A stretch of DNA of 64,000 nt from Psychrobacillus sp. OK032 (GTDB lineage: Bacteria > Bacillota > Bacilli > Bacillales_A > Planococcaceae): NCBI RefSeq assembly GCF_900111345.1, contig NZ_FOGY01000009.1:1-64000 (forward strand), read 5' to 3'. The notes under the pieces are model-generated. The model had not been told where the DNA came from, searched no databases, and saw only the letters and a program-made list of their open reading frames with translations. Positions 35,671-44,507 of the stretch are shown here, in pieces (positions within the stretch are counted from its first letter, which is position 1; each line of letters opens with the position of its first letter). The translations under genes and the position numbers were made by a program.

Positions 35671-37424
35671 GAAGACAGGGGGTAGTCTTTAAACTTTTCG
35701 TGGTGACTTCTATTATGATTTTGATTGTTTTTTCTTTGGTGATGGTTGCAGAAGGCTTGTTTTTCGAACGATTTTATCGGATGTCCAAGATCCATGCATT
35801 AGAACGGAACATGAATCATTTCGAGGATAAATACAAACTGGTCGAATCCAATAAACGCCAAATTTCTCGGCTACTCGGTTCATTTATGAATGATAATGAT
35901 ACAAGTACTTCCATCTTAAATGAGAGGTTTGAACGGATAAGCATAAATCCTTATTTTCTGGAATTACAAACAGACAGTAAGACCATTACAATTCGTATCC
36001 CCACGGATGGAATGGAATTAGATGCTATTCCGCAAGGGATTCAAATCGACGAAACACTGGAGGTAGACGGGATCTTCATGGATGAGGATGATACCATCAT
36101 GCAGCTTGTAGACATACAGCAGAAAAATGAAGACCTCATTAATGGGTTGACACGTGTGAAGGGGAAGGTAACGGATCTAATGCTGCCTGAGCAGCGCTCC
36201 TACAACCTACTTTATCAGGATACCCTAATTGATGAAGCACTCCAGGACTGGATGCCGAAATTGGAACAATATGAGTCTCGTTTACAGAACGGTTCGCCTG
36301 TTCAGATGGAATGGAGAGATAATTGGAGCGGTGTCCAATATGCTGTTCTTATTCAATCACTATCAGAGAGTAAAAATACGGATCGTTATTTAATAGTCAT
36401 GACTTCTCTGCAACCAGTCGGTGAAGCAGTCGAGATACTCAAGCGATATTTTGTTTATTTGGCGCCGGTAATTCTTATGCTTATCATTATTCTTTCTTTG
36501 ATTTACTCCAGAATTGTATCCCGTCCGTTAGTTACGCTAAATCGTGCTGCAAAGCGTCTTGCTAAGTTAGACTTTACCATGGAGCCCGAAATCCATTCGA
36601 AAGATGAATTCGGAGAGCTATCGCGTAATATGATATCTTTGTCATGGAATTTAGATACGACCTTAAAGGAACTTACCGATATGAATGTGAAACTACAAGC
36701 GGAGATGGAAGAAAAGCAGCGGTCTGAACAACTTCGTAAAGAGCTGATTGGGAACATCTCTCATGAATTGAAAACTCCTTTAGGCATTGTTAAAGGTTTC
36801 GCAGAAGGGCTGCAGGATGGGGTGGCGAGCGACAAAAGAGACCGTTATCTGGCTCTCATTGTGAATGAAACCGATCGGATGAATGCCTTAATCATGGATA
36901 TGCTAGAGCTTTCCAAATTCGAGGCAGAGGCCATTCAATTAACGCTTAGAAGCGTATCCATGACAAGCCTTATTCAACATGTAGTTGATTCGTTTTCTCA
37001 TCAGTTGGAGAGCAAGCACCTTCAATGCAAGTTAAACAAAAAGGAAGAGGAAGAACTGTTCGTAAAGGCAGACTCTAGACGAATCGAACAGGTTGTACTT
37101 AATTTATTGAGTAATGCCATTCGACATGCAGTGGAGAACAGTGTCATTACCATTAGCATCGAGCGAACATCTGCCAGAAAGATATACACCGTAATCGAGA
37201 ACAACGGACCGCCCATTGCAGAGGACGATTTGAGCCGGATATGGGATCAATTCTACCGGGGTGAGCGATCCCGGGATCGTAAATCTGGAGGGACCGGTCT
37301 AGGACTTGCAATCGTCAAACATATCCTGGAGCTTCATGATAGCGAGTTTGGTGTGATGAATACGAATAAAGGCGTCGCATTTTCATTTACCTTATATGAA
37401 AGCGGAGGAGAAATACATGAATAA
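35667..37424 (+). CDS. Sensor histidine kinase
   Basis: The 585-residue kinase has an N-terminal span (~8-30), a ~230-residue external sensor, a second span (VYLAPVILMLIIILSLIYS), a HAMP domain, the phospho-acceptor GNISHELKTPLGIVKGF and an ATPase (N box NLLSNAIRHA, G2 box GGTGLGLAIVKH). The sensor domain is not recognised. Base usage in 35-38.3 kb looks somewhat richer in G+C than the surroundings, which may point to transfer. It is coupled on both sides, to the regulator and to the lipoprotein gene. Confidence 0.93.
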   Translation: MRRQGVVFKLFVVTSIMILIVFSLVMVAEGLFFERFYRMSKIHALERNMNHFEDKYKLVESNKRQISRLLGSFMNDNDTSTSILNERFERISINPYFLELQTDSKTITIRIPTDGMELDAIPQGIQIDETLEVDGIFMDEDDTIMQLVDIQQKNEDLINGLTRVKGKVTDLMLPEQRSYNLLYQDTLIDEALQDWMPKLEQYESRLQNGSPVQMEWRDNWSGVQYAVLIQSLSESKNTDRYLIVMTSLQPVGEAVEILKRYFVYLAPVILMLIIILSLIYSRIVSRPLVTLNRAAKRLAKLDFTMEPEIHSKDEFGELSRNMISLSWNLDTTLKELTDMNVKLQAEMEEKQRSEQLRKELIGNISHELKTPLGIVKGFAEGLQDGVASDKRDRYLALIVNETDRMNALIMDMLELSKFEAEAIQLTLRSVSMTSLIQHVVDSFSHQLESKHLQCKLNKKEEEELFVKADSRRIEQVVLNLLSNAIRHAVENSVITISIERTSARKIYTVIENNGPPIAEDDLSRIWDQFYRGERSRDRKSGGTGLGLAIVKHILELHDSEFGVMNTNKGVAFSFTLYESGGEIHE

Positions 37425-38352
37425 CAAGAAATACATCTATATCATTTCAGCACTGTGCGTGCTGCTTATGACCAGCGGATGCACTAACGAATCACCATCT
37501 GGAGACTCGGATACTAATGAGGAGCAACCATCGGAAACCAATAACGCGCAGCCATCTGAAACCAATCAAGGCAATACCATAACAACAGATGATGATTCAG
37601 AGAATACCGATACTGAAATATTAATCGTTATAGATCAGACCCCAAAACCGATAGAAGGAAATAGTTTCGATTTCATAATCAACCAAGTCCCGGAAGGATT
37701 CGCTCTAGCCCAAATGCAGTGGATTTCCAAGGATAACCTGATTGTAAATTCGGTTCAAGATGCCATTCGAAACGGAGCGAATGGGGAAGATGGATTTTAC
37801 ATTAGTGGGAACGGACAATACTCTGGTTTCATATATCCAGATATGATGAAGGGCGATGAAGGTCAGGTTGTATTTCTATTCATAGATGCTCAAGACAATG
37901 ATTTAACTTGGAAAAAGAAATTAACTTTGAGTCCGTCAGCAAACTCTCAGGAGGGGAGTAAGGATGAAAACGCCGTTGAGAATCCACAAGATACGTTGGA
38001 GCAATATATTCTGGCTATCACTAATCAGGATGCTGGAAAGTTGGTCGAGTTATACGGCGGTAGCTATAACGGACTCGTGAATTTATTCTCCGAAACGGAC
38101 CCTAATGACAAGCAGAAATTATTTGAACAGTATCTGAACATGATGCCTAAGATTTCTCTTAAAGAAGTTCTTGAACAGACGGAAGTAAGCAAGGACGAAT
38201 ATAAATTCGTGATTACGTTAGAGCAGGAAGACGGAAGCTTGTTCGAGACAAGGGAGATTGATACGCTCACCGATAAGATTACTTACACAGTTAAAAGAGT
38301 CGATGGCAAACTGAAAATGATGGAACTGCCTCACGGCCAGCTTAGTTATTAG
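37417..38352 (+). CDS. Lipoprotein of the two-component operon
   Basis: The 311-residue protein has a lipoprotein signal (VLLMTSGCTNES) and a low-complexity Ser/Glu/Asn linker with two EEQPSETNN-like repeats. The rest holds two parts: an immunoglobulin-like region (~75-170) and a helical C-terminal domain (~185-311). The function is unknown. ATG 37417 follows GGAGGAG inside the end of the kinase gene, so it may be the sensor's partner or its main target (inference). Confidence 0.82.
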   Translation: MNNKKYIYIISALCVLLMTSGCTNESPSGDSDTNEEQPSETNNAQPSETNQGNTITTDDDSENTDTEILIVIDQTPKPIEGNSFDFIINQVPEGFALAQMQWISKDNLIVNSVQDAIRNGANGEDGFYISGNGQYSGFIYPDMMKGDEGQVVFLFIDAQDNDLTWKKKLTLSPSANSQEGSKDENAVENPQDTLEQYILAITNQDAGKLVELYGGSYNGLVNLFSETDPNDKQKLFEQYLNMMPKISLKEVLEQTEVSKDEYKFVITLEQEDGSLFETREIDTLTDKITYTVKRVDGKLKMMELPHGQLSY

Positions 38353-38454
38353 TTTGATGGAAGTCTTCAAATCGGCTGGGAACATAAGTCTAGCCAAATA
38401 TATATAAGAAGAAAAAGTCAACCCTATTAATGTTTCTAATTGGTCATGAGGCTT

Positions 38455-38791
38455 TAGAGTTCAAAATTAACTCCTAAAGTTGAGTAACCAATTATAAGTA
38501 ATGCAATAAAATATACTGCGGGAAGTCAAATTATAATAAGAATATTTACTTTGGCTCAAAAGAGTTCTGTATCTCTTGTCATAGAAGACAATGGTATTGG
38601 TAAAGAGGGGAAGGACCACAATAGGATTTTTTACGAAGGCTTTTACTGGTTAATATGGAATATGTTTTTCTAAAAAGAGACGGCGGTATGGGACTTTATT
38701 TATCCCAAAAATTATGAAAAAACATGGGCTTGGGTTAACCATAGAATCCAATACGACTATGGTGATAAACATTAATCTTCTTTATATATGA
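38455..38791 (+). pseudogene. Broken histidine kinase, ATPase end only
   Basis: The frame shows NAIKYTAGSQIIIRIFTLAQ, VSLVIEDNGIGKEG, then after a frame break GMGLYLSQKIMKKHGLGLTI and a stop at 38789. N, G1 and G2 boxes of a BceS/VanS-style kinase are recognisable, but the N-terminal sensor and phospho-acceptor region are gone and an internal stop precedes the N box. Confidence 0.8.
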
Positions 38792-38914
38792 TGTAAATAA
38801 GGTAAGTGAAGCTCACAAAATGATGAAATGCATCGGATTAAAACTAAGTGAATCTGAATTGAAAAGGTTAACTAAAAAGTCTGACGATAGTGATTCTGCT
38901 TACATCGAAGGTAG
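38755..38914 (+). repeat. 160-bp direct repeat, copy 1
   Basis: This segment matches 40137-40296 without gaps at a constant offset of 1382 bases, with an estimated 85-90% identity by eye. It starts in the last codons of the broken kinase and runs through a short frame (SEAHKMMK, LSESEL, KKS). Confidence 0.85.
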
Positions 38915-38970
38915 GCGCTGTATAAAAACTGTAATGAAGGATATTTTTACATGAGATAAAAGACAAGGGG

Positions 38971-40080
38971 ATGATCAATACGAAAAAGTTAAAAATATTT
39001 GCTACGCTCCTATTAGTCTTATTGACTCTTACTGCTTGCGGCATGCGGCAGGAAGAAAATAGAACCGTGAACATAGAGCCGAGTGAAAGCATTACCGTTA
39101 ATGGAAACAAATCCACCGAAACTAACTCACCCTCTATTTCCATTGAAAAAATCGTTAAATATGAGGGAATGGAAATTACTGATTGGTTAAATGAACAGAC
39201 CGTTGTCCTTTCAAAGGAAAACGAAGACCTTGAAAAAATGAGCCTCTTAGATAATTCCGAATCCTACCCCAGAAGCATATACCTGTACAATCTGGATACA
39301 AAAGAATATAAAAAAGTAAAATCGCAAAAGAATATGTTTCTTGGCGGGGCGATATTGTCTCCCGACAAAAAACACCTATTGTACTATGAATACTCTATTG
39401 GTGATACCGCCTATTATGTGATGAATATGGATGCAGTAGAACAATCTCCCGTGACGGAGGACAATCTTGGAATCGCCTATACAGCCGAGTGGACCTACGA
39501 TCAACATGTGATCGGTGCTTCCTATGCTGGTGGGGCATATATGGCTGATACAAATAGGAATATTACTCCGATTACCGAGCTATCGGGGGAACAATTGTTC
39601 ACAGTGCAAAAAATAAAGGATAAAATTTATTATATTATGACTGACAGCACCTCCTTCCAGTTATACATGCTGGATTTGGTGACGAAAGAAAAAAAGAATC
39701 TGAAGGTTGAGAATGCAGATGGAATAACACTTTCGCCCGATGGGAAGCAAATGCTGATTACTCAAGGAACGGAATCCACGAGAAGGCTTCTTGTTGCTGA
39801 TGCCGAGGGAAATGTTTTAAGAACAATAGCCGAGGGTTCTGAAGTGACCGGTGCTTCCTGGTCTCCTAACCAGCAGATGATCGCATATCAACTCAAATCT
39901 TCCATCGACGGCGTAGACACTAGCGGAATCTATTTGTACGATGTGTTAACGGAAAAATCCGTACAAATTATGGAGAATGTCGGAGCTTCTAAAATAAGAT
40001 GGAGTTCATCTAATAAAAAAATTGCAATTACAGAACTAAATGAAAAAAACTATAATAGCAGCATTGTATATTTGAAATAG
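38971..40080 (+). CDS. Beta-propeller lipoprotein
   Basis: The 369-residue protein has a lipoprotein signal (LLLVLLTLTACGMRQE) and TolB/WD-like propeller blades (LGGAILSPDKKHLLYYEYS, ITLSPDGKQMLIT, VTGASWSPNQQMIAYQL, SKIRWSSSNKKIAI). AAGGGG touches the ATG at 38971, too close for efficient starts, while codon 4 is ACG at exactly the distance where ATG would be expected, so the original start may have mutated. Direct 160-bp repeats flank the gene. Function unknown. Confidence 0.82.
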   Translation: MINTKKLKIFATLLLVLLTLTACGMRQEENRTVNIEPSESITVNGNKSTETNSPSISIEKIVKYEGMEITDWLNEQTVVLSKENEDLEKMSLLDNSESYPRSIYLYNLDTKEYKKVKSQKNMFLGGAILSPDKKHLLYYEYSIGDTAYYVMNMDAVEQSPVTEDNLGIAYTAEWTYDQHVIGASYAGGAYMADTNRNITPITELSGEQLFTVQKIKDKIYYIMTDSTSFQLYMLDLVTKEKKNLKVENADGITLSPDGKQMLITQGTESTRRLLVADAEGNVLRTIAEGSEVTGASWSPNQQMIAYQLKSSIDGVDTSGIYLYDVLTEKSVQIMENVGASKIRWSSSNKKIAITELNEKNYNSSIVYLK

Positions 40081-40136
40081 TACAAAGTATTAGTTTCCGA
40101 TTTTTATAAAGATACTGGTTAAGAAGATTAATGTTT

Positions 40137-40296
40137 GACTATGGTGATAAACATTAATCTTCTTTATATATGATGTAAATAAGGTAAGTGAAGCTCACAA
40201 AATGATGAAAGACTTCGGATATAGACTAAGTGAATCTGAATTGAGGAAGTTAATTAAAAAGTCTAATGATAGTGGAACTGCTTACACCGAAGGTAG
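40137..40296 (+). repeat. 160-bp direct repeat, copy 2
   Basis: Second copy of the repeat at 38755-38914, placed directly after the propeller lipoprotein gene and before the secreted protein gene. Confidence 0.85.
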
Positions 40297-40364
40297 TTTA
40301 TATATTCATGCATCTAGTTCGAAGATTCAGATTAGGTGGTAACAATAATAGGGAGGAAAACAAA

Positions 40365-41111
40365 ATGCTTAAATCATTAAAAATATTAACAGCACTAGCA
40401 ATAACAGCATCTTTAACTGCAACAACTATTAGTCCAACCTTTGCACAAACTAAAGTAATGTGGGGTAAAACAGAATTAAAAATTGGACAGTCTGGTAAGG
40501 TTACAGTGATGAAACTTACTAAACTTTATACTATAGGTAAAGACAACTCTTTATCTGAAAGTCGTACTGTTAAAAAAGGTGAAGAGTTCAGAGTATATCA
40601 ATACAAGAATCAAAATGGAGGTCTATACGGAATAGGTGGTGGACTCTTTGTTAAAAAAGATTCAAATATCAAGTATGAAACTCCCTCTAAATCAAAATTA
40701 GAGTTAGTTAAAAATGGTGCTTCAGAGTCGTACTATGGTGAGTGGATTATTAATCAAGTTCAAGCTTATGGAGTAGGTACTTATAGTAGTGAGGATGCAG
40801 AAAGTTTATTCGGGAAAAGTTTAACTTTTACAGCTAATAAAGCAAGTTATTTTGGAGATCGACCCTCACATATAGAAAAGGTGGCTACCAAACCTATTTA
40901 CACCGAAACGATTATTTCAGAAAGTGATTTCGTAGCAAAATATCGTATCCCTTCGGATCTTTTAGGAATTGAAGCACCTACTATTACAGAAATTAATGTT
41001 TCAGATTCAAATGGCCATGTTTCTACATTCTTAATAAAAGATGATAATACATTAATTATATTCGGTGGTGGCACCTATTTTGAGCTTATTAGGAAAGCCT
41101 CAAAGAATTAG
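40365..41111 (+). CDS. Secreted protein of unknown function
   Basis: The 248-residue protein has a clear Sec signal peptide (LTALAITASLTATTISPTFA, cut after TFAQ) and no membrane anchor or cell-wall motif. The mature part begins with a strand-rich ~95-residue region (VMWGKTELKIGQSGKVTVMK, GGLYGIGGGLFVKKD) and ends in a second beta-rich domain. ATG 40365 follows GGGAGG at 8-9 bases. I do not recognise the family with certainty. Confidence 0.8.
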   Translation: MLKSLKILTALAITASLTATTISPTFAQTKVMWGKTELKIGQSGKVTVMKLTKLYTIGKDNSLSESRTVKKGEEFRVYQYKNQNGGLYGIGGGLFVKKDSNIKYETPSKSKLELVKNGASESYYGEWIINQVQAYGVGTYSSEDAESLFGKSLTFTANKASYFGDRPSHIEKVATKPIYTETIISESDFVAKYRIPSDLLGIEAPTITEINVSDSNGHVSTFLIKDDNTLIIFGGGTYFELIRKASKN

Positions 41112-41504
41112 TAGGTAATGGTGTAGATACTAATCAAATACAGAATCTAGGTTAGATCAGGTAGAACTGCTTATCTCAACAGATGAACAGGAACGCAATC
41201 TATGGGTTGTAACTTCCTGTATCCAAAAAAAGCTGTTAAGAGCGGTCCTCCTCTTGACTGGATTCTTTGGATACAGGACCATCCTTAATGGATGCCGTTT
41301 TGAGAAGGACCTAACTTTTGTGTGTCCAAAATATTGACTTAGATCCAATGCACCAATGTAAATTCATCCTAACTGCACCATTGCCTTATAATTCTAATTA
41401 ATAATTCGTTTTACTAATGTACATATAGATGATAATATAAGTTCTCTTAACCAAAATAAATAATAGGTTAGAATTTTCAATTGTTGAACGAATGGCGGAG
41501 AAAA
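41112..41504. other. Gene-free stretch with a 13-bp inverted repeat
   Basis: TCCTGTATCCAAA (41215-41227) is repeated inverted at 41266-41278, and GTGTCCAAAATATTGACTT near 41321 resembles an IS end. No transposase frame is present. It could be an insertion-sequence scar, at low confidence. Confidence 0.35.
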
Positions 41505-41741
41505 ATGAATATTAATTATAGATACAAGCGGATTATTTTTGCTTTTTTAATGGCTTTTAGTATGTCCTGTTTTATTACATTTATATTAATCTCCATAAGT
41601 AATGGTTATAATAGTTTGTTTTTGTCTACGTGGTTGAAAACTTGGTCACAGGCTTTTATATGTGCTCTTTTTGGTGCTTACTATTTTCCAGTATTAATAC
41701 AAAAAATAATGCAAAAAATTAATTTTGTAGAAGGCGAGTAA
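41505..41741 (+). CDS. DUF2798-like small membrane protein
   Basis: The 78-residue protein has two membrane spans (IIFAFLMAFSMSCFITFIL, then WSQAFICALFGAYYFPVLI) separated by a short polar loop, like DUF2798. The ATG at 41505 has only a weak GCGGAG upstream; a TTG at 41481 is also in frame. Function unknown. Confidence 0.7.
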   Translation: MNINYRYKRIIFAFLMAFSMSCFITFILISISNGYNSLFLSTWLKTWSQAFICALFGAYYFPVLIQKIMQKINFVEGE

Positions 41742-41777
41742 ACTATGTTTTCTTTCAATCGCTTTTAAAATAAGAAG

Positions 41778-41820
41778 AGGACAAGACATGTGAGAACTTC
41801 TTTACTGTCTTGTCCTTTTT
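41778..41820. terminator. Bidirectional terminator
   Basis: GGACAAGACA (41779-41788) pairs with TGTCTTGTCC (41806-41815), followed by T5. It lies between the DUF2798-like gene and the convergent reductase-like gene. Confidence 0.8.
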
Positions 41821-41821
41821 G

Positions 41822-42355
41822 TTATCTTTTCACTTCGTAATGCAACTCGGCAAATTGATTAAAACGATTTATGCTCTTTAAGGTAAGTCCTGTTTCAAAA
41901 TCCATTTCTTTGAACAAAGGAATTCCTTTTCCAATTATCACAGGAGATACTGTAACAATCATCTCATCCACTAATTTATTTTTGATAAACGAGTGTAATA
42001 GATCTCCACCGCCCATTACCCAGATATTTTTACCTTCTTTGTTCTTCAATTGATTTGTAAAGTCGACTACATCTCGACTAAAGAATTGGACGTTCTCATT
42101 TTCCTGACTGACGGTTCTAGAGAAAACATAGCATTCCTTACCTTCATAAGGGAAGCTTTCCATTTCTTGCTCCATGACCCAGTCGTACGTGCGTCTGCCC
42201 ATAATTACCGTATCTACTGTATCGTAGAATTCGGAATATCCATTATCTCCTTCACCTTCGACCTTAAACAACCAGTCAAGAGAGTCATTCTCTGTTGCAA
42301 TATATCCATCTAAGCTTGTCGCAATGAACAATACGACCTTTCTTTGATTCGTCAT
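41822..42355 (-). CDS. Dihydrofolate reductase-fold (RibD C-terminal) protein
   Basis: The 177-residue protein has the RibD C-terminal/DHFR fold motifs (VLFIATSLDGYIATENDSLDW, TVIMGRRTYDWV, IWVMGGGDLLHSF). It resembles Bacillus YwjB/YyaP-type proteins with no proven substrate. AGGAGG precedes the ATG. Confidence 0.9.
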   Translation of the reverse strand: MTNQRKVVLFIATSLDGYIATENDSLDWLFKVEGEGDNGYSEFYDTVDTVIMGRRTYDWVMEQEMESFPYEGKECYVFSRTVSQENENVQFFSRDVVDFTNQLKNKEGKNIWVMGGGDLLHSFIKNKLVDEMIVTVSPVIIGKGIPLFKEMDFETGLTLKSINRFNQFAELHYEVKR

Positions 42356-42441
42356 AAGAACCTCCTTATGGTTAGTTTAATATATTAGTTTCTAGCGCAT
42401 GATTTTGCAACCTAGTACCCGAATTCTCTATCTTAAAGATT

Positions 42442-43020
42442 TCAAGGTTGATTTGCAATAGCACTTGATGAATTGGAAGTGAGTGCACTTTTCAAAACCA
42501 TATTTGTGACAATTAAACCCAAGATGATGGCTATACCAAATACAATGAGAGAACCAACCAAAGCTAGTTTCACCGTCATCAGAAAGAGTATTGCAATCGC
42601 AAGCATAGTCATGATAATAACAGAATTCCAAAGAGTACGATCTCTAACCGTTTCCAATAAACTCGAAGAAGGAACGCTTTTGGTTTCAGCATTTGCTGCT
42701 GTTAAAATTATTTTTAAACGACGAAGATTAATAGCAGGACCCATAAAGGACATGACAACTAATGCTGCTAAAGATATATTAATCCAAGCAACTCCCCAAC
42801 CCCATGTAGTGAAAACTAAATATAAAGCCGGTAATAAAATCAAAATAACACTGAATGGTAATAACCCGTCCATTTTCACTGCTAATGAAGACCAATCCCG
42901 CAAAGCTTCCGTCTTCTTCGCGTGCAGCATTGCAATCATAGCAGTTAGAGTTATTCCAACGGCTACAAACATCACCACTGTACCGAGTATGTGGAAAAAC
43001 AACATCACATTATAAATCAT
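42442..43020 (-). CDS. DUF2269-like membrane protein
   Basis: The 192-residue protein has five predicted spans; it opens with VMLFFHILGTVVMFVAVG and carries the arginine-bearing loop NLRRLKIIL. The pattern fits the DUF2269 group of unknown function. AAAGGGTGTAGAG precedes the ATG. Confidence 0.75.
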   Translation of the reverse strand: MIYNVMLFFHILGTVVMFVAVGITLTAMIAMLHAKKTEALRDWSSLAVKMDGLLPFSVILILLPALYLVFTTWGWGVAWINISLAALVVMSFMGPAINLRRLKIILTAANAETKSVPSSSLLETVRDRTLWNSVIIMTMLAIAILFLMTVKLALVGSLIVFGIAIILGLIVTNMVLKSALTSNSSSAIANQP

Positions 43021-43116
43021 CTCTACACCCTTTCTTATTGCCTTACTATACGCATCATATTATCTAATTATTTTGAATATAGATAGTTCTTTTTAATTAT
43101 AACGTTATGCTACTCA

Positions 43117-43518
43117 TTACTCATGCTCGGCAAAAAACGCAAACAGATCACGTTGATACATCTTTTCAAAAACACCACTATAATATCCAGCAAGATTACG
43201 GATTTTCTTCTGTTTAGCAGCATGTAGGGAAATCATCGGCGCTTCATAACCAATACTTTCATAAAACTCTCGTTCGTGTGGTAATAATTGAGTCACACGG
43301 TATGTCAGACTTCTATAAACACCATACAAATGACTCACCATCTTCTGGTCTTGTCCAAGCAAAGCAAAAATAGCAGACTTGAATCGTTGATAAAAAGTTG
43401 GTTCCTGCTTTTCTATGAAGTTATCCACAGCATTTGCAGAGCTCACATTTTCACTAGAATACGTATTATGTAATAATTCTTTTTTAGAGATTAAAGAGAT
43501 CTCGGTTACATTCTCCAA
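43117..43518 (-). CDS. Truncated unknown protein
   Basis: A 133-residue frame starts at a TTG with no clear ribosome site, and coding character continues upstream (LVEKLDIASTEAEVL) until a stop at 43561-43563, where another broken gene begins. It therefore looks like the 3' part of a longer gene cut at ~43560. The helical, basic C-terminal part (FYQRFKSAIFALLGQDQKMV) resembles tails of plasmid-type helix-turn-helix proteins, but I cannot name it. Confidence 0.5.
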   Translation of the reverse strand: MENVTEISLISKKELLHNTYSSENVSSANAVDNFIEKQEPTFYQRFKSAIFALLGQDQKMVSHLYGVYRSLTYRVTQLLPHEREFYESIGYEAPMISLHAAKQKKIRNLAGYYSGVFEKMYQRDLFAFFAEHE

Positions 43519-43560
43519 AACTTCCGCCTCAGTACTTGCTATATCAAGCTTTTCGACAAG

Positions 43561-43764
43561 CTAGGCAGAGGGACGAGCCAGTCAGAAATCCGTTCTTGGG
43601 ATAATTCCATGTTACATATGTATCGCGTATTATATGATAAACATATACCGGATGATGCAGGAGTTGCTATTCAGTACAACATTCCTTATAAGTCCAAGCG
43701 TGTCGATTTTCTTCTTTCAAGTCATGATGGGGAAAAGATTTATTTTGATGCATTTTTTTCATAA
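43561..43764 (+). pseudogene. N-terminal fragment of a DUF2075 NTPase
   Basis: The frame reads SQSEIRSWDNSMLHMYRVLY, then IPDDAGVAIQYNIPYKSKRV and DFLLSSHDG, ending at TAA 43762-43764. This is the start region of DUF2075 helicase-like proteins, which normally exceed 600 residues. The rest is missing, and the 5' end abuts the truncated gene on the other strand. Confidence 0.75.
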
Positions 43765-43887
43765 CAAATCTTGCAATAGGCTGTGCATCATATTTTCTTT
43801 CTTCTTATAATAGTTACATTAAAGTCTAATTCCAAACAGCATACTGACATATATTATTGATAGGTTACTCTGATAGGAGGTGAGTAT

Positions 43888-44313
43888 ATGCTACTTTTTT
43901 CACCAGTTCCAGGAAGATTCTTTCCCCCAAGAAATAGACAAGTATTTGGCCCTCCTTATCAGGGACAGCAGTTTGGCCCTCCTTACCAAGGACAACGATT
44001 TGGAGCGCCTTACCAAGGGCAACAGTTTGGCTCTCCTTATCAAGGACAACAATTTGGAGCGCCTTACCAAGGGCAACAGTTTGGCTCTCCTTATCAAAGA
44101 CAACAATTTGGAGCGCCTTACCAAGGGCAACAGTTTGGCCAAACTTACGACAATAGATGGAACCCATCTTTCATGTCCCCTAACAATTCATCTCCAGGTA
44201 TTTTAGGAAAACTGCCGAACCATCTCAACACACTTATAGGTCACGCCGGTACCATACAGAATGGATATAATATGATGAGACAATTAGGATCTGTTATGGG
44301 TTTGTTTAGATAG
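43888..44313 (+). CDS. YppG/VrrA-like repeat protein
   Basis: The 141-residue protein has a short N-terminus, seven copies of a nine-residue unit FG[APS]PYQGQQ (residues 20-82) and a C-terminal ~50-residue domain (LPNHLNTLIGHAGTIQNGYN) like the Bacillus YppG/YqfQ small spore-associated type proteins. Such proteins in spore formers tend to be coat- or membrane-linked, but no function is established. ATAGGAGGTGAG precedes the ATG, an excellent ribosome site. Confidence 0.85.
   Translation: MLLFSPVPGRFFPPRNRQVFGPPYQGQQFGPPYQGQRFGAPYQGQQFGSPYQGQQFGAPYQGQQFGSPYQRQQFGAPYQGQQFGQTYDNRWNPSFMSPNNSSPGILGKLPNHLNTLIGHAGTIQNGYNMMRQLGSVMGLFR
43945..44133 (+). repeat. 27-bp tandem repeat, seven units
   Basis: Seven in-frame 27-bp units encode FG-x-PYQGQQ. 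From unit 3 on, A and S variants alternate, giving a 54-bp higher-order period, which suggests recent unequal exchange. Copy number is likely to vary between strains. Confidence 0.95.
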
Positions 44314-44315
44314 TG

Positions 44316-44359
44316 AAAAGCCGATGTTCTCTTATATATGGGACATCGGCTTTTTATAA
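44316..44359 (+). terminator. Terminator of the repeat-protein gene
   Basis: AAAAGCCGATGT (44316-44327) pairs with ACATCGGCTTTT (44343-44354), then T. Confidence 0.9.
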
Positions 44360-44431
44360 TAATGCTCCTAACAACTAGAGAAATGGATGTTGAAGAGGGA
44401 GATTACTTGCAGAAGTAAAAAGTAACCCATT

Positions 44432-44483
44432 ATATATTCCGTCTAAAAAACTAAATATTTAGAGTTTTTTAGACGGAATATAT
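44432..44483. repeat. 21-bp perfect inverted repeat
   Basis: The arms at 44432-44452 and 44463-44483 are exact complements with a 10-base centre (AAATATTTAG). No gene ends here, so it may be the trace of a mobile element or a stray terminator. Confidence 0.75.
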
Positions 44484-44507
44484 TACAACCTCGCTCGTTA
44501 AATTAGT

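Noticed and set aside
41157-41348. 63-codon minus-strand frame
   Set aside because: It has no ribosome site and crosses the inverted repeat of a possible insertion scar; the residues show no family features.
43865-44206. Long open frames on both strands and other frames across the tandem repeat
   Set aside because: The 27-bp unit is a multiple of three, so all frames stay open. Only the frame at 43888 has a strong ribosome site and a non-repeat family-like end.
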